From the NCBI GenBank assembly GCA_964514285.1, contig CAZEQC010000010.1, positions 1 to 64,000 on the forward strand: a stretch of DNA of 64,000 bases. The letters are read 5' to 3'. Both the position numbers and the translations under genes were made by a program. The notes under the pieces were generated by a model, which saw only the letters and a program-made list of their open reading frames with translations, was not told the DNA's origin and did no database searches. Shown here one piece after another: positions 20,751 through 28,803 of this stretch (within the stretch, counting starts at the first letter, position 1; each line of letters starts with the position of its first letter). This DNA comes from SKLM01 sp964514285. Lineage in GTDB: Bacteria; Chloroflexota; Anaerolineae; B4-G1.

Positions 20751-21144
20751 GATCCGCGTTCTGGCCCGCGTGGTCAAGGCCGGTCACGCTCAGGGCGAGG
20801 CCCTGGTCTCCTCGGAGCCGATCGGCTTCTTCGGCGGGGTCGATCCGGATACGGGTGTAGTCATCGATCCCGGGCACTCGCTGGAGGGCCGGTGCGTCGC
20901 GGGGCGCGTGCTGGTTTTCCCGACGGGGAAGGGGAGCACCGTGGGCTCCTACATCCTCTACCGATTGGCGTGCAACGGTCTGGCGCCGGCGGCCATTGTC
21001 AACGCCGAGGCCGATCCGGTGGTCGCCGTGGGGGCCGTCATCGCCGACATCCCTATGGTCGATCGGGTCGACCTCTCCCGGGTCCAGACCGGGGACTGGG
21101 TGGAGATCCGCGATGATGAAGTGGTCATCTCCACCGTGGGCTGA
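20743..21144 (+). CDS. Aconitase X small (swivel) subunit, DUF126 family
   Basis: About 133 residues from TTG 20743, which overlaps the preceding stop by 8 bases. The swivel-domain core is recognisable: GFFGGVDPDTGVVIDPGHSLEG, PTGKGSTVGSYILYRLACNG, AAIVNAEADPVVAVGAVIADIPMVD. In the family this subunit pairs with a large catalytic aconitase-X subunit (DUF521), for example as mevalonate-5-phosphate dehydratase or hydroxyproline-related dehydratase. No large subunit is present in the window, so the partner must be elsewhere or the protein acts differently. The start is uncertain: there is no clear ribosome binding site, and GTG 20770 is an alternative. Confidence 0.8.
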   Translation: MTEIRVLARVVKAGHAQGEALVSSEPIGFFGGVDPDTGVVIDPGHSLEGRCVAGRVLVFPTGKGSTVGSYILYRLACNGLAPAAIVNAEADPVVAVGAVIADIPMVDRVDLSRVQTGDWVEIRDDEVVISTVG

Positions 21145-21161
21145 AGGACATCGGAGGGAAG

Positions 21162-21194
21162 CAAAAAGCCCCTTGCTCGCTGGAGCGAGAGGCT
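21162..21194 (-). terminator. Terminator of the tRNA-Ser gene
   Basis: On the minus strand, downstream of the tRNA, AGCC-TCTCGCTCC pairs with AGCGAG-CAAGGGGCT, and a T run (plus-strand AAAAA at 21163-21167) follows. Confidence 0.6.
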
Positions 21195-21201
21195 CGTCAG
21201 G

Positions 21202-21289
21202 CGGAAGGGGAGGGATTCGAACCCTCGGTGGCCAATAAGACCACAGCGGTTTTCGAGACCGCCCCGTTCGTCCACTCCGGCACCCTTCC
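21202..21289 (-). tRNA. tRNA-Ser (anticodon CGA)
   Basis: Read on the minus strand, the acceptor stem GGAAGGG (21289-21283) pairs with CCCTTCC (21209-21203), with discriminator G at 21202. The anticodon arm is GCGGT-CTCGAAA-ACCGC, giving anticodon CGA (reads UCG). A long variable arm is present (GTGGTC...GGCCACC), as expected for class II tRNA-Ser, and the T arm is GAGGG-TTCGAAT-CCCTC. The 3' CCA is not encoded. Confidence 0.95.
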
Positions 21290-21310
21290 GGTTCTCGGTC
21301 GACGACCTGT

Positions 21311-21338
21311 ATTATAGCACAGCCCGGCCGCCGCGCAA
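21311..21338 (-). promoter_or_regulatory. Promoter of tRNA-Ser
   Basis: On the minus strand TATAAT (21316-21311) is preceded by TTGCGC (21338-21333) with a 16-bp spacer; it ends 22 bases before the tRNA 5' end. From here to 21519 on the plus strand nothing else was recognised. Confidence 0.6.
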
Positions 21339-21519
21339 TCGCGGGCGGAGATGGTGGCTGGTGTATGCTCGTTTTCGTCGGGAGGTGACCAACACTTGGG
21401 CCGATATGTCGAAAAACCGATGCGGATGTCCTTGGAAACCAGCTTAGGCATTGATGCGAGGGCCCTAAGTGCCGGTCGCTTTGCGAAAGATAGACGCTAG
21501 AATGAGGTTGTACCCCGAC

Positions 21520-21547
21520 TTGACATCCCCACGAAGTGTAGTATGAT
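21520..21547 (+). promoter_or_regulatory. Promoter of the ABC exporter operon leader
   Basis: TTGACA 21520-21525 and TATGAT 21542-21547, spacer 16 bp. A strong ribosome binding site and a short ORF follow within 30 bases. Confidence 0.8.
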
Positions 21548-21575
21548 GGCGTCGTTCAGGTTAGTTTAGGAGGAC

Positions 21576-21674
21576 ATGGGAATGATGCGCATTGTGATGA
21601 AGAACACCCAGGCAGCCCGGCTCCGCAAGAGCGGCGGAGCTCTGTTGCCCTGGTCGCAGTGCGCCTTCCGGTAG
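21576..21674 (+). CDS. Short leader ORF (32 codons) upstream of the ABC exporter
   Basis: ATG 21576 to TAG 21672-21674, preceded by TAGGAGG at a good distance (21568-21574), a much better ribosome binding site than those of many real genes here. It encodes 32 residues, basic and Met/Arg-rich (MGMMRIVMKN, then RLRKSGG, LLPWSQC). It is followed 22 bases later by an intrinsic terminator and then by a second hairpin using the same arms. This suggests a translated leader controlling readthrough into the ABC genes, as known for several drug-responsive ABC genes; that comparison is inference. Confidence 0.55.
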   Translation: MGMMRIVMKNTQAARLRKSGGALLPWSQCAFR

Positions 21675-21695
21675 TTGACCTGACTTAGTCTCAAC

Positions 21696-21732
21696 AAGGC
21701 CGTGGGCGATTGCGACGCCCACGGCCTTTTTT
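21696..21732 (+). terminator. Intrinsic terminator 1 of the ABC leader
   Basis: A 12-base arm AAGGCCGTGGGC pairs with GCCCACGGCCTT around loop GATTGCGAC and runs into six T (21727-21732). Confidence 0.85.
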
Positions 21733-21758
21733 CTTGCCACATTCTGGTGTCTCTTTGC

Positions 21759-21785
21759 AAGGCCGTGGGTACCCACGGCCTTTTC
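21759..21785 (+). terminator. Second hairpin/terminator of the ABC leader, same arms
   Basis: A 24-base perfect palindrome AAGGCCGTGGGT/ACCCACGGCCTT at 21759-21782 followed by TTTTCTG. The arms share AAGGCCGTGGG with terminator 1, so the 5' arm of one can pair with the 3' arm of the other. The mRNA can therefore adopt mutually exclusive folds. Confidence 0.7.
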
Positions 21786-21835
21786 TGCTGCAGGTCACCG
21801 GTTGGATCGGGAAGAGACACGCCAGGAGGTAAACG

Positions 21836-22663
<828 letters not shown>

Positions 22664-22713
22664 ATAGGCGTCACCTCCGGGTCATGAACAAAAAGCTGTA
22701 GTCTACTCGCTCA

Positions 22714-22735
22714 GAGGAGATCGTCAGATCTCCTC
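22714..22735 (+). other. Hairpin between ABC ATPase and permease genes
   Basis: The 9-bp perfect stem GAGGAGATC/GATCTCCTC has loop GTCA and no T tract. It lies in a 218-base spacer, longer than expected for two subunits of one transporter. It could protect the upstream message or adjust subunit ratio. A five-codon ORF (ATG 22684 to TAG 22699-22701) lies beside it without a ribosome binding site. Confidence 0.55.
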
Positions 22736-22881
22736 CTGCGGCAGCCCTTTCGGCGCAAGGGAGTCGGGATCGGGCGATCCCTGGAGGGCTTGAGCGGGGC
22801 GACATCTGGAAACACCCATCGCGCGTGCATCTGGACGTGCAGATGTAGCGGAGGGTCCTGGAGAACTCTGGGAGGTCAATC

Positions 22882-23706
22882 ATGGCACAACTGGTTCACG
22901 AAATCAAGGCATCGTACGCCTTCATCGAACGGAACTTCAACCTGGTGAAGCGCTACTGGGGCTGGGAGGTGGTCTGGCTGCTCTATTCCATCGCCAACGC
23001 CCTCTCCATCACCTTCATCGGCGCTGGGACGGAGGCTGTGACCGGGCAGAAGATCGACGCCGGTCACATGATCCTCTACCTGTTGGTGGGGACCCTGGTC
23101 TGGCACTATCTCTCGGTCGTCTTCGACCAGGTCAGCGAGCTGATCGCCTGGGAGCGCTGGGAGGGGACCATCGAGTACACCTTTATGGCGCCCGTCACCC
23201 GCTTCACGCACATGGTGGGGCAGACGCTCTTCTCGCTGGTCTACGGTATGCTCCACACCGGGATCATCCTCGGCGTGGTGGCACTCTTCTTCCAGCTGGA
23301 TCTGCGCGAGGCGAATCTGTTCGGCGGCGCGATGATGCTGGTGGCCGGGAGTCTGTCGTTCATCGGGCTGGGGATGGTGGCGTCGGTCCTGCCGCTCCTC
23401 TTTCCGGAGCGCGGAGCGCAGATGACGCACGTGATTCAGGCGCTGCTGCTCCTGATCTCGGGCGTCTACTTCCCGGTCTCGGTGCTGCCGCGCTGGATGC
23501 AGCCGCTGACGCGGCTCTCCCCGGCGACGTACGTGCTGGAGGGTATGCGGTCGGCGCTGCTGGACGGGGCGGGCACGGCGGCGCTGCTGCCCCATCTGGG
23601 GCGGCTGCTGATCATCGGGCTGGTGGCGATCCCCGTGGGGCTGGCCATCTTCCGCCAGGCGGAGATGTACGCCAAGCGGACGGGGAAGCTGAAGCGGAGC
23701 GGATAG
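22882..23706 (+). CDS. ABC-2 type transporter permease
   Basis: 274 residues with about six hydrophobic helices (for example GHMILYLLVGTLVWHYLSV, ALLLLISGVYFPVSVLP, LLIIGLVAIPVGLAIF). The ABC-2 family signature region near ERWEGTIEYTFMAPVTRF and the SGVYFPVSVLPRW loop are typical. It forms the membrane channel with the ATPase encoded at 21836. GGGAGGTC precedes ATG 22882. Confidence 0.9.
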   Translation: MAQLVHEIKASYAFIERNFNLVKRYWGWEVVWLLYSIANALSITFIGAGTEAVTGQKIDAGHMILYLLVGTLVWHYLSVVFDQVSELIAWERWEGTIEYTFMAPVTRFTHMVGQTLFSLVYGMLHTGIILGVVALFFQLDLREANLFGGAMMLVAGSLSFIGLGMVASVLPLLFPERGAQMTHVIQALLLLISGVYFPVSVLPRWMQPLTRLSPATYVLEGMRSALLDGAGTAALLPHLGRLLIIGLVAIPVGLAIFRQAEMYAKRTGKLKRSG

Positions 23707-23711
23707 GCAAG

Positions 23712-23738
23712 AGGTCCCGGCGCGCCCCGCTGGGACCT
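23712..23738 (+). other. Hairpin after the ABC permease gene
   Basis: AGGTCCC (23712-23718) pairs with GGGACCT (23732-23738), with no T tract. It may be a weak terminator or an mRNA 3' end. Confidence 0.4.
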
Positions 23739-23817
23739 CCAAGCCTCCACGGGCAAGGGATGGCGATCCATCCGTTGCGCTAACTTGACGCTCACAAATG
23801 ATGAACAAAGGATGTCG

Positions 23818-24888
23818 ATGAACGGAACAGAGACGCTGAACCGGTATCTTCTCGCGCTGGAGGCAAAGGAAGCGTTCTCCGGCGTTGTGCTGATCACTCA
23901 TGGGGACTGTGAGCTGTATGCTCAAGCCTATGGTTACGCTAGCCGTGCCTGGAGGATCAAAAACACGCTCGATGTGCGCTTTGATACCGCCTCCATCACC
24001 AAGCTGTTCACGTCGATCGCGACGCTGCAGCTGATTGACCGAGACGATCTGGCCTTTGAGACCCAGGTGGTCGACTTCCTGGGTTTGCAAGGCACAGCTA
24101 TCTCCCCAGACGTGACCGTCTTCCAGCTTCTGACTCACTCCTCCGGCATCGGAGATGATTGTGAGGAGGAGGACGGTGAGGTTTACGAGGATCTGTGGAG
24201 GACCAAGCCCAACTACTCGGTCACGGCGACGGTAGACTTCCTGCCTCAGTTTGTTCACAAAGCGGCCAACTTCCCACCAGGGCAAGGCTGCCGCTATTGC
24301 AACTGCAGTTGGATCTTGCTCGGCCTGATCATTGAGCAGATCACGGGGATGTCCTACCGGGACTACGTGCGCGAGAACGTCTTCGCCAGGGCAGGGATGG
24401 GGCACAGCGACTTTCTGCGCCTGGACCGCGTTCACGAGAACGTGGCCGAGGGGGCTGATCCGATACGGGATGGTAGCGGCAGGATTGTGGGTTGGAAGCG
24501 GAATGTCTACTCCTTTCCGCCCGTTGGATCGCCGGACAGTGGTGCCTACGTCACGGCCCGCGACCTGGATCGCTTTCTGCGAGCCGTGCAGGCTGGGGAT
24601 CTGCTCTCACCGCAGCTGACGGAGGCGTTTCTGACCCCGCAGGTCCGCTACCGGCAGCGGGACGACTGGACGCTGATGATGGGATACGGTCTTGTGTTCT
24701 ACGTGGATGCATCCGGCGAGGCGGTCTGCTATCAGAAGGAGGGGATCAACGCGGGCGTGAGCGGCGTTATGCGCTATTTCCCCCAACGGGATATCAACGT
24801 GGTTATCCTCTCCAATCTGGAGAACGGCGTCTGGGAGCCGATATGGACGGTCCACGATCTAGTGATGGAGGGGGCCTTTGAGGCATAA
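23818..24888 (+). CDS. Serine hydrolase of the class C beta-lactamase family
   Basis: 356 residues from ATG 23818. The nucleophile motif S-x-x-K is SITK (Ser59, Lys62) and the second motif Y-x-N is YCN (Tyr160 to Asn162). Family landmarks LLTHSSGIGD and PGQGCRYCNCSWILLG are clear. Members are DD-peptidases, esterases or aminopeptidases; a true beta-lactamase is not implied. No signal peptide is seen, so it is probably cytoplasmic, which is unusual for a lactamase and favours a peptidase or esterase role. AAAGGA 5 bases before ATG 23818 decides the start; ATG 23812 is possible. Confidence 0.85.
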   Translation: MNGTETLNRYLLALEAKEAFSGVVLITHGDCELYAQAYGYASRAWRIKNTLDVRFDTASITKLFTSIATLQLIDRDDLAFETQVVDFLGLQGTAISPDVTVFQLLTHSSGIGDDCEEEDGEVYEDLWRTKPNYSVTATVDFLPQFVHKAANFPPGQGCRYCNCSWILLGLIIEQITGMSYRDYVRENVFARAGMGHSDFLRLDRVHENVAEGADPIRDGSGRIVGWKRNVYSFPPVGSPDSGAYVTARDLDRFLRAVQAGDLLSPQLTEAFLTPQVRYRQRDDWTLMMGYGLVFYVDASGEAVCYQKEGINAGVSGVMRYFPQRDINVVILSNLENGVWEPIWTVHDLVMEGAFEA

Positions 24889-24907
24889 GGTTGCTCGGAG
24901 GATGCCC

Positions 24908-25408
24908 ATGGCTGCGACTATCTCGATCCGACATAGCGAGCCTGACGACTACGAAGCCCTACACCGCATATTCTCGGGGCCCAAGGCCATTTGGGGCACG
25001 CTGCAGCTTCCGTTCCCGTCGCGAGAGCGGTGGCGCAAGCGTCTGGCAGAACCTTCGGAGGGGCTGTTCAGTCTGGTCGCCTCTGTTGAAGATGACGTGG
25101 TGGGCAGCCTTGGCCTGCGCACCTTTCCCAATCGGCCGCGCCGCCGCCACGCGGGGGGGATCGGCATGGCGGTGCGAGACGACTGGCACGGCCAGGGCGT
25201 CGGGACCGCCCTGATGGAGGCGGCGATCGACCTGGCGGACAACTGGCTGAACCTGAGGCGGCTGGAGCTGACGGTGTTCACCGACAACGCCCCCGCCATC
25301 CACCTCTACCGGAAGGTGGGCTTCGTCACCGAAGGGACGCTGGTCGACTACGTGTTCCGTGATGGGGCCTACGCGGACTGCTTCATGATGGCCCGGGTCA
25401 GGAGGTAG
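24908..25408 (+). CDS. GNAT-family N-acetyltransferase
   Basis: 166 residues. The acetyl-CoA-binding motif A is GIGMAVRDDWHGQGVGTALMEAAID (the Q/R-x-x-G-x-G/A element is HGQGVGTA), followed by LELTVFTDNAPAIHLYRKVGF, which closely matches the RimI/PhnO-like subgroup. It would acetylate a small molecule, peptide or protein amine; the acceptor is unknown. GGAGG at 24897-24901 favours ATG 24908; ATG 24902 is also in frame. It follows the serine hydrolase gene by 19 bases. Confidence 0.88.
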   Translation: MAATISIRHSEPDDYEALHRIFSGPKAIWGTLQLPFPSRERWRKRLAEPSEGLFSLVASVEDDVVGSLGLRTFPNRPRRRHAGGIGMAVRDDWHGQGVGTALMEAAIDLADNWLNLRRLELTVFTDNAPAIHLYRKVGFVTEGTLVDYVFRDGAYADCFMMARVRR

Positions 25409-25470
25409 GTGACCACGACCATCAGATCCGGCGGGTTGACAAGGGGCGCCAAATCCGGACAATATAGATT

Positions 25471-25525
25471 CAGTAGATCCAGGGCAAAGGCAGGGATGCC
25501 GCTTGGAGCAACCTTGGATCTGCTG
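25471..25525 (+). other. Inverted repeat upstream of the HAD gene
   Basis: CAGTAGATCCAGGG (25471-25484) and CCTTGGATCTGCTG (25512-25525) pair at 13 of 14 positions if G-U is allowed, with a 27-base loop. A TTGACA at 25436-25441 lies upstream without a convincing -10. It may be a 5'-UTR structure for the gene at 25559; this is uncertain. Confidence 0.4.
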
Positions 25526-25558
25526 AGACTGGGGTTTTGGGCCGATCAAGGAGGATGC

Positions 25559-26272
25559 ATGCTGACGCTGTTCATTGATGCGGACGACACGCTTTGGGAA
25601 AACAACATCTTCTATGAAGAGTGCTTCGCCGAGTTCGCGGCGCTGATGGCGGAGCAGGGCTTCGACCCGGAGGAGGCCGAGCAAACCGCCGATGCGGTGG
25701 AGCGCGAGCGGATCCCCGTGGTGGGGTACGCAGTGGAGGAATTCGCCCGCAGCCTGGTCATCGCCTATCGCAAGCTCTGCCAGCGGTACGATCTGCCCTT
25801 CGATGAGGAGGTGGCGGCGGCTGTCCGAGAGATGGGGATGATGCCGGCGGCCTATCCCATCGTGCTGCTGGACGGCGTCGAGGAGACGCTGGAGCAGCTC
25901 GCCAGCCGCCACCGGCTCCTGCTGCTGACGAAGGGCGATCGGGCCGTGCAGGAGGATAAGCTGGAGCGCTCCGGCCTGGGTCGCTACTTCGACGAGGTGC
26001 ACGTGGTGCCGGAGAAGGACGTGAGGGTCTTCCAGGACTTGCTGGAGCGGCACGATCTCCATCCCGAGCAAGCGTGGATGGTGGGCAACAGCCCCCGCTC
26101 CGACATCAACCCGGCGGTAGAGGCGGGCCTCGGCGCCGTCTACGTGCCGCATCCCAACACCTGGACCCTGGAGGTGGAAGACGTCGTGGCGTCGGAGCGG
26201 GTCACGGTGCTGCAGCGATTCGCGGAACTGAGCGCGCTCTTCTCCGATGGCGAGAGCGTCGGGCGGAAATAG
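25559..26272 (+). CDS. HAD-superfamily hydrolase
   Basis: 237 residues. Motif I is DADDTLW (nucleophile and acid Asp), motif II is in LLLLTKGDRAVQ, the motif III Lys lies near VVPEKDV, and motif IV is in WMVGNSPRSDI. This pattern and size fit a phosphatase of subfamily I. AAGGAGG 5 bases before ATG 25559 gives the start; an in-frame upstream extension from 25409 contains the inverted repeat and is unlikely to be translated. It ends 2 bases before the next start, so the genes are coupled. The substrate is unknown. Confidence 0.87.
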   Translation: MLTLFIDADDTLWENNIFYEECFAEFAALMAEQGFDPEEAEQTADAVERERIPVVGYAVEEFARSLVIAYRKLCQRYDLPFDEEVAAAVREMGMMPAAYPIVLLDGVEETLEQLASRHRLLLLTKGDRAVQEDKLERSGLGRYFDEVHVVPEKDVRVFQDLLERHDLHPEQAWMVGNSPRSDINPAVEAGLGAVYVPHPNTWTLEVEDVVASERVTVLQRFAELSALFSDGESVGRK

Positions 26273-26274
26273 CG

Positions 26275-27102
26275 ATGGTGCACGAGCTGAAATCCTCCGA
26301 GTATGGGAGCGTGCGATCGCTGTTCCGGCCTTTGCGTTTCCATCTCTCCAGCGCAGCCGTCCTCGATGGCAACAACCCCGGGCGGGTCTTCGTCGACGAT
26401 TCGGATGGGCCGCAGTCGGCCTTTATGCTCTCCCCCGAGGGCGGCTACCTGGCCGGCGACCCCGACAACGTTCCCTTCGTCCGCGATCTTCATCGAGCCG
26501 TCATCGTCGAGGGCGCTCTGGGGGACGACGTCCGCGTCCTCTCGCTGGTCGTTCACCCGGAGGGCTGGCGGGGACGGCTGTCGACGCTACTCGAGCCCCA
26601 CACGCCAGCGGAGATGAGGCGCCGTCACTACGTCTGTCGCAGCCTGCGCTACGACTGGCGTGCTCACCTGCCGGATGGCTGCGCGGTGCGCCGCATCGAT
26701 CGATCGTTACTCGACACAGACCAGCTTACTCTGCCCGATCACGTGAGGGGGTGGATGGCAAACAACTGGGGCTCCGCCGACCGTTTCCTGCGGGGTGGTT
26801 TCGGTTTCGTCACCATCTGCTCCGGGGCGGTCGCCTCTTGGTCGCTCACCGACTGCGTGAGCGGCGACGGCTGCGAGATCGGCATCCACACGGCGCCAAT
26901 CCATCGGCGGCGTGGCCTGGCCAGCGTCACCGCTTCAGCCGCGGTGGAGCACGCTTTCTCGCACGGCTTCGCTATGGTCGGCTGGCACTGCCCGGAGGAC
27001 AACCGGGGCTCCATTGGCACGGCGGAGAAGGTGGGCTTCCGACGCGAGCGCGATTACGTGGCGTACTACGGCGTCCTGGATGAGCGGCCGACCGAATCAT
27101 GA
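26275..27102 (+). CDS. GNAT acetyltransferase-like protein (PF12746 type)
   Basis: 275 residues. The C-terminal half carries a GNAT core: EIGIHTAPIHRRRGLASVTASAAVEHAF with the R-x-x-G-L/x-A acetyl-CoA loop, then WHCPEDNRGSIGTAEKVGFRRERDY, and it ends in a YYGVLDE segment. The N-terminal half (to about residue 140) is poorly conserved, as in the GNAT_acetyltran family. The stop of the HAD gene and this ATG are separated by 2 bases. The acceptor is unknown. The protein holds two PEG/EDN loops typical of the fold and no membrane segment. Confidence 0.78.
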   Translation: MVHELKSSEYGSVRSLFRPLRFHLSSAAVLDGNNPGRVFVDDSDGPQSAFMLSPEGGYLAGDPDNVPFVRDLHRAVIVEGALGDDVRVLSLVVHPEGWRGRLSTLLEPHTPAEMRRRHYVCRSLRYDWRAHLPDGCAVRRIDRSLLDTDQLTLPDHVRGWMANNWGSADRFLRGGFGFVTICSGAVASWSLTDCVSGDGCEIGIHTAPIHRRRGLASVTASAAVEHAFSHGFAMVGWHCPEDNRGSIGTAEKVGFRRERDYVAYYGVLDERPTES

Positions 27103-27142
27103 CGTTTGTACCGTGTGGAAGAGAGACCCGTTGATCACCAGA

Positions 27143-27239
27143 CCCTAAGGGTTTTGATGCATTCTCTGTCGTCCTGGTTGATTCGCGACTGTGGTACGTG
27201 GACACTGCGTTTCATCCTGATTTCTCGAAACCCTTAGGG
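27143..27239 (+). other. Inverted repeat enclosing a 26-codon ORF
   Basis: CCCTAAGGGTTT (27143-27154) and AAACCCTTAGGG (27228-27239) are perfect 12-base inverted repeats. Between them ATG 27157 opens 26 codons ending in TAG 27235-27237, inside the second arm. No T run follows the hairpin. It may be a regulatory leader of the tandem-HAD gene at 27277. Confidence 0.45.
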
Positions 27240-27276
27240 CCTTTGTCCATAACAAGAGGAGGAGGATCGTCTAACC

Positions 27277-28539
27277 GTGACTAACGAGACCATCAAGGCC
27301 CTGATCTTCGACTATGGCGGCGTCCTGATGCGCACCGTCGATCCCCGGCCCCGCTGCGAGCTTGAGCAGCAGTTCGATTTGGAGCGAGGCGAGGTCTACG
27401 ATCTGGTCTTCAGGAGTCCCCGCTGGGATGACGTGCAGCATGGACGCATCGACAGCGACGGCTTCTGGGCTGACGTGGGAGAGCGCCTCGATCTGGATGA
27501 TGATGCGTTGGCCGAGTTCCGGCGCGCCTTCTGGGAGGGCGACCGTCTCGACGAGGCGTTCGTGGCACTGATCCGTCATCTGCAGCGTGAGGGGTACAAG
27601 ACGGCGCTGCTGAGCAACGCCCCTCCCGATATGGAGGCTTTCATCGAGACGTTGGGCATCGCCGATGCCTTCGACGTCATCGTCATCTCCGGCGATGAGG
27701 GTGTCACCAAGCCGGCCCCCGAGATCTATGAGCGGGCGGTGGGGCGTCTGGAAGTCGCCCCGGAGGAGGCGATCTTCGTCGACGACATGCGGGTCAACGT
27801 CGAGGCGGCCAAGCAGGTGGGCTTGCATGCGACCCGCTTTCGCGGGCTGGCTCCGCTCCGCGTCTGGCTGCGGGATCTGGGCATCTCCGTGCCGGAGCGG
27901 GAGCTGGAGCCGGTCACCGACCTCCAGGCCGTGATCTTCGACTGGGGTGGAGTGATGGAAGAGCTGCCAGACGACGCGGACATAGCGCGGTGGGAGCGGC
28001 GATTGGCTGTCGCGTCCGGGGCCTTACCGGATGTGCTCTGGGGTGAGGCCTGGCAGCAGCTGAAGGTTGGATCGATCTCCGACGAGGCGTACGTGGAGCG
28101 GGTGGCCGATCGCCTTGGCTTTCCCGACAAGGCTGCCGCGCTCCGTTTCCTGCAGCTCTTCTACACCACCGACCGCTTCAATGAGGAGGTGATCGAGGCG
28201 GCACGGGCCCTGCGCGACCGGTACAGCGTCGGTCTCTTGAGCAATGCCTTCCCCAGTCAGGCCGAGGTGGTGCAGACTTATCACGGCATCGACGTCGAGG
28301 CTGAGTTCGACGTCTACGTCAACTCGGCCCTGGTGGGGCTATCGAAGCCGAATCCCGCCATTTACCACCTGACGCTCGACCGCCTGGATGTCGAAGCGGA
28401 GCAGGTGATTTTCCTGGACGACAACGTGCGCAACGTCGACGCCGCCTCCGAGCTGGGCATCCACGCCCTCCAGTTTGTCAGTCCTGCGGTCTCCCTACCG
28501 CAGCTGGAGGCGCTGCTGGGGCATCCCATCGAGACGTGA
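27277..28539 (+). CDS. Tandem HAD-like hydrolase (two HAD domains in one chain)
   Basis: 420 residues, twice the usual size. Domain 1 (about 1-205) has IFDYGGVL, LLSNAPPDM, KPAPEIYE and IFVDDMRVN; domain 2 (about 212-420) has IFDWGGVM, LLSNAFPSQ, KPNPAIYH and IFLDDNVRN. Both nucleophile motifs have D-x-G in place of D-x-D, as in the YihX/epoxide-hydrolase N-terminal phosphatase subgroup, so both may be active. GTG 27277 is preceded by AGAGGAGGAGG at 27255-27265. The two halves are clearly diverged, so the duplication or fusion is old. The substrate is unknown. Confidence 0.88.
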   Translation: MTNETIKALIFDYGGVLMRTVDPRPRCELEQQFDLERGEVYDLVFRSPRWDDVQHGRIDSDGFWADVGERLDLDDDALAEFRRAFWEGDRLDEAFVALIRHLQREGYKTALLSNAPPDMEAFIETLGIADAFDVIVISGDEGVTKPAPEIYERAVGRLEVAPEEAIFVDDMRVNVEAAKQVGLHATRFRGLAPLRVWLRDLGISVPERELEPVTDLQAVIFDWGGVMEELPDDADIARWERRLAVASGALPDVLWGEAWQQLKVGSISDEAYVERVADRLGFPDKAAALRFLQLFYTTDRFNEEVIEAARALRDRYSVGLLSNAFPSQAEVVQTYHGIDVEAEFDVYVNSALVGLSKPNPAIYHLTLDRLDVEAEQVIFLDDNVRNVDAASELGIHALQFVSPAVSLPQLEALLGHPIET

Positions 28540-28556
28540 GGGGCACCTGGTTTAAT

Positions 28557-28587
28557 TTGACAGAATCAGGGATTTATGGTTTGATAT
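28557..28587 (+). promoter_or_regulatory. Possible promoter before the EF-G paralogue
   Basis: TTGACA at 28557-28562 with AT-rich TTGATA/TGATAT at 28581-28587 (spacer 18-19 bp). The spacing is not ideal. A 28-codon ORF at 28591-28677 would start at or before the predicted transcription start, so it is not listed as a gene. Confidence 0.45.
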
Positions 28588-28717
28588 AGCATGCATTCAA
28601 AGGTATTTGGCATTCTTGGCGAAGAAGCCACACGTTGGCGTCTGCTGAGGGAGCGGCGAGTTATGGCAGGACATTAGTGGACTTGGGGTCTTGGGTGAGG
28701 CTTCTTCCGTTCGGAGG

Positions 28718-28745
28718 AACCCCGCAGGAGACTGCGGGGTTTCTT
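28718..28745 (+). terminator. Intrinsic terminator upstream of the EF-G paralogue
   Basis: The 10-bp perfect stem AACCCCGCAG/CTGCGGGGTT with loop GAGA is followed by TCTTATT. It lies about 155 bases after the putative promoter and 60 bases before the gene, so it may end a short leader transcript or attenuate the gene. Confidence 0.7.
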
Positions 28746-28803
28746 ATTGTATGATTGTGGTGGACTCATCTTTTTCACATATTTTTTGAGGTAAGGGAGT
28801 AAG

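Noticed and set aside
22684..22701. Five-codon ORF before the ABC permease
   Set aside because: No ribosome binding site and too short to judge.
23818..24888. Antibiotic-resistance beta-lactamase
   Set aside because: The family motifs are shared with peptidases and esterases, and no signal peptide is present, so resistance cannot be claimed.
28591..28677. 28-codon ORF as an EF-G leader peptide
   Set aside because: The only candidate promoter would start transcription at or after its ATG and there is no Shine-Dalgarno; composition gives no hint of a sensed amino acid.
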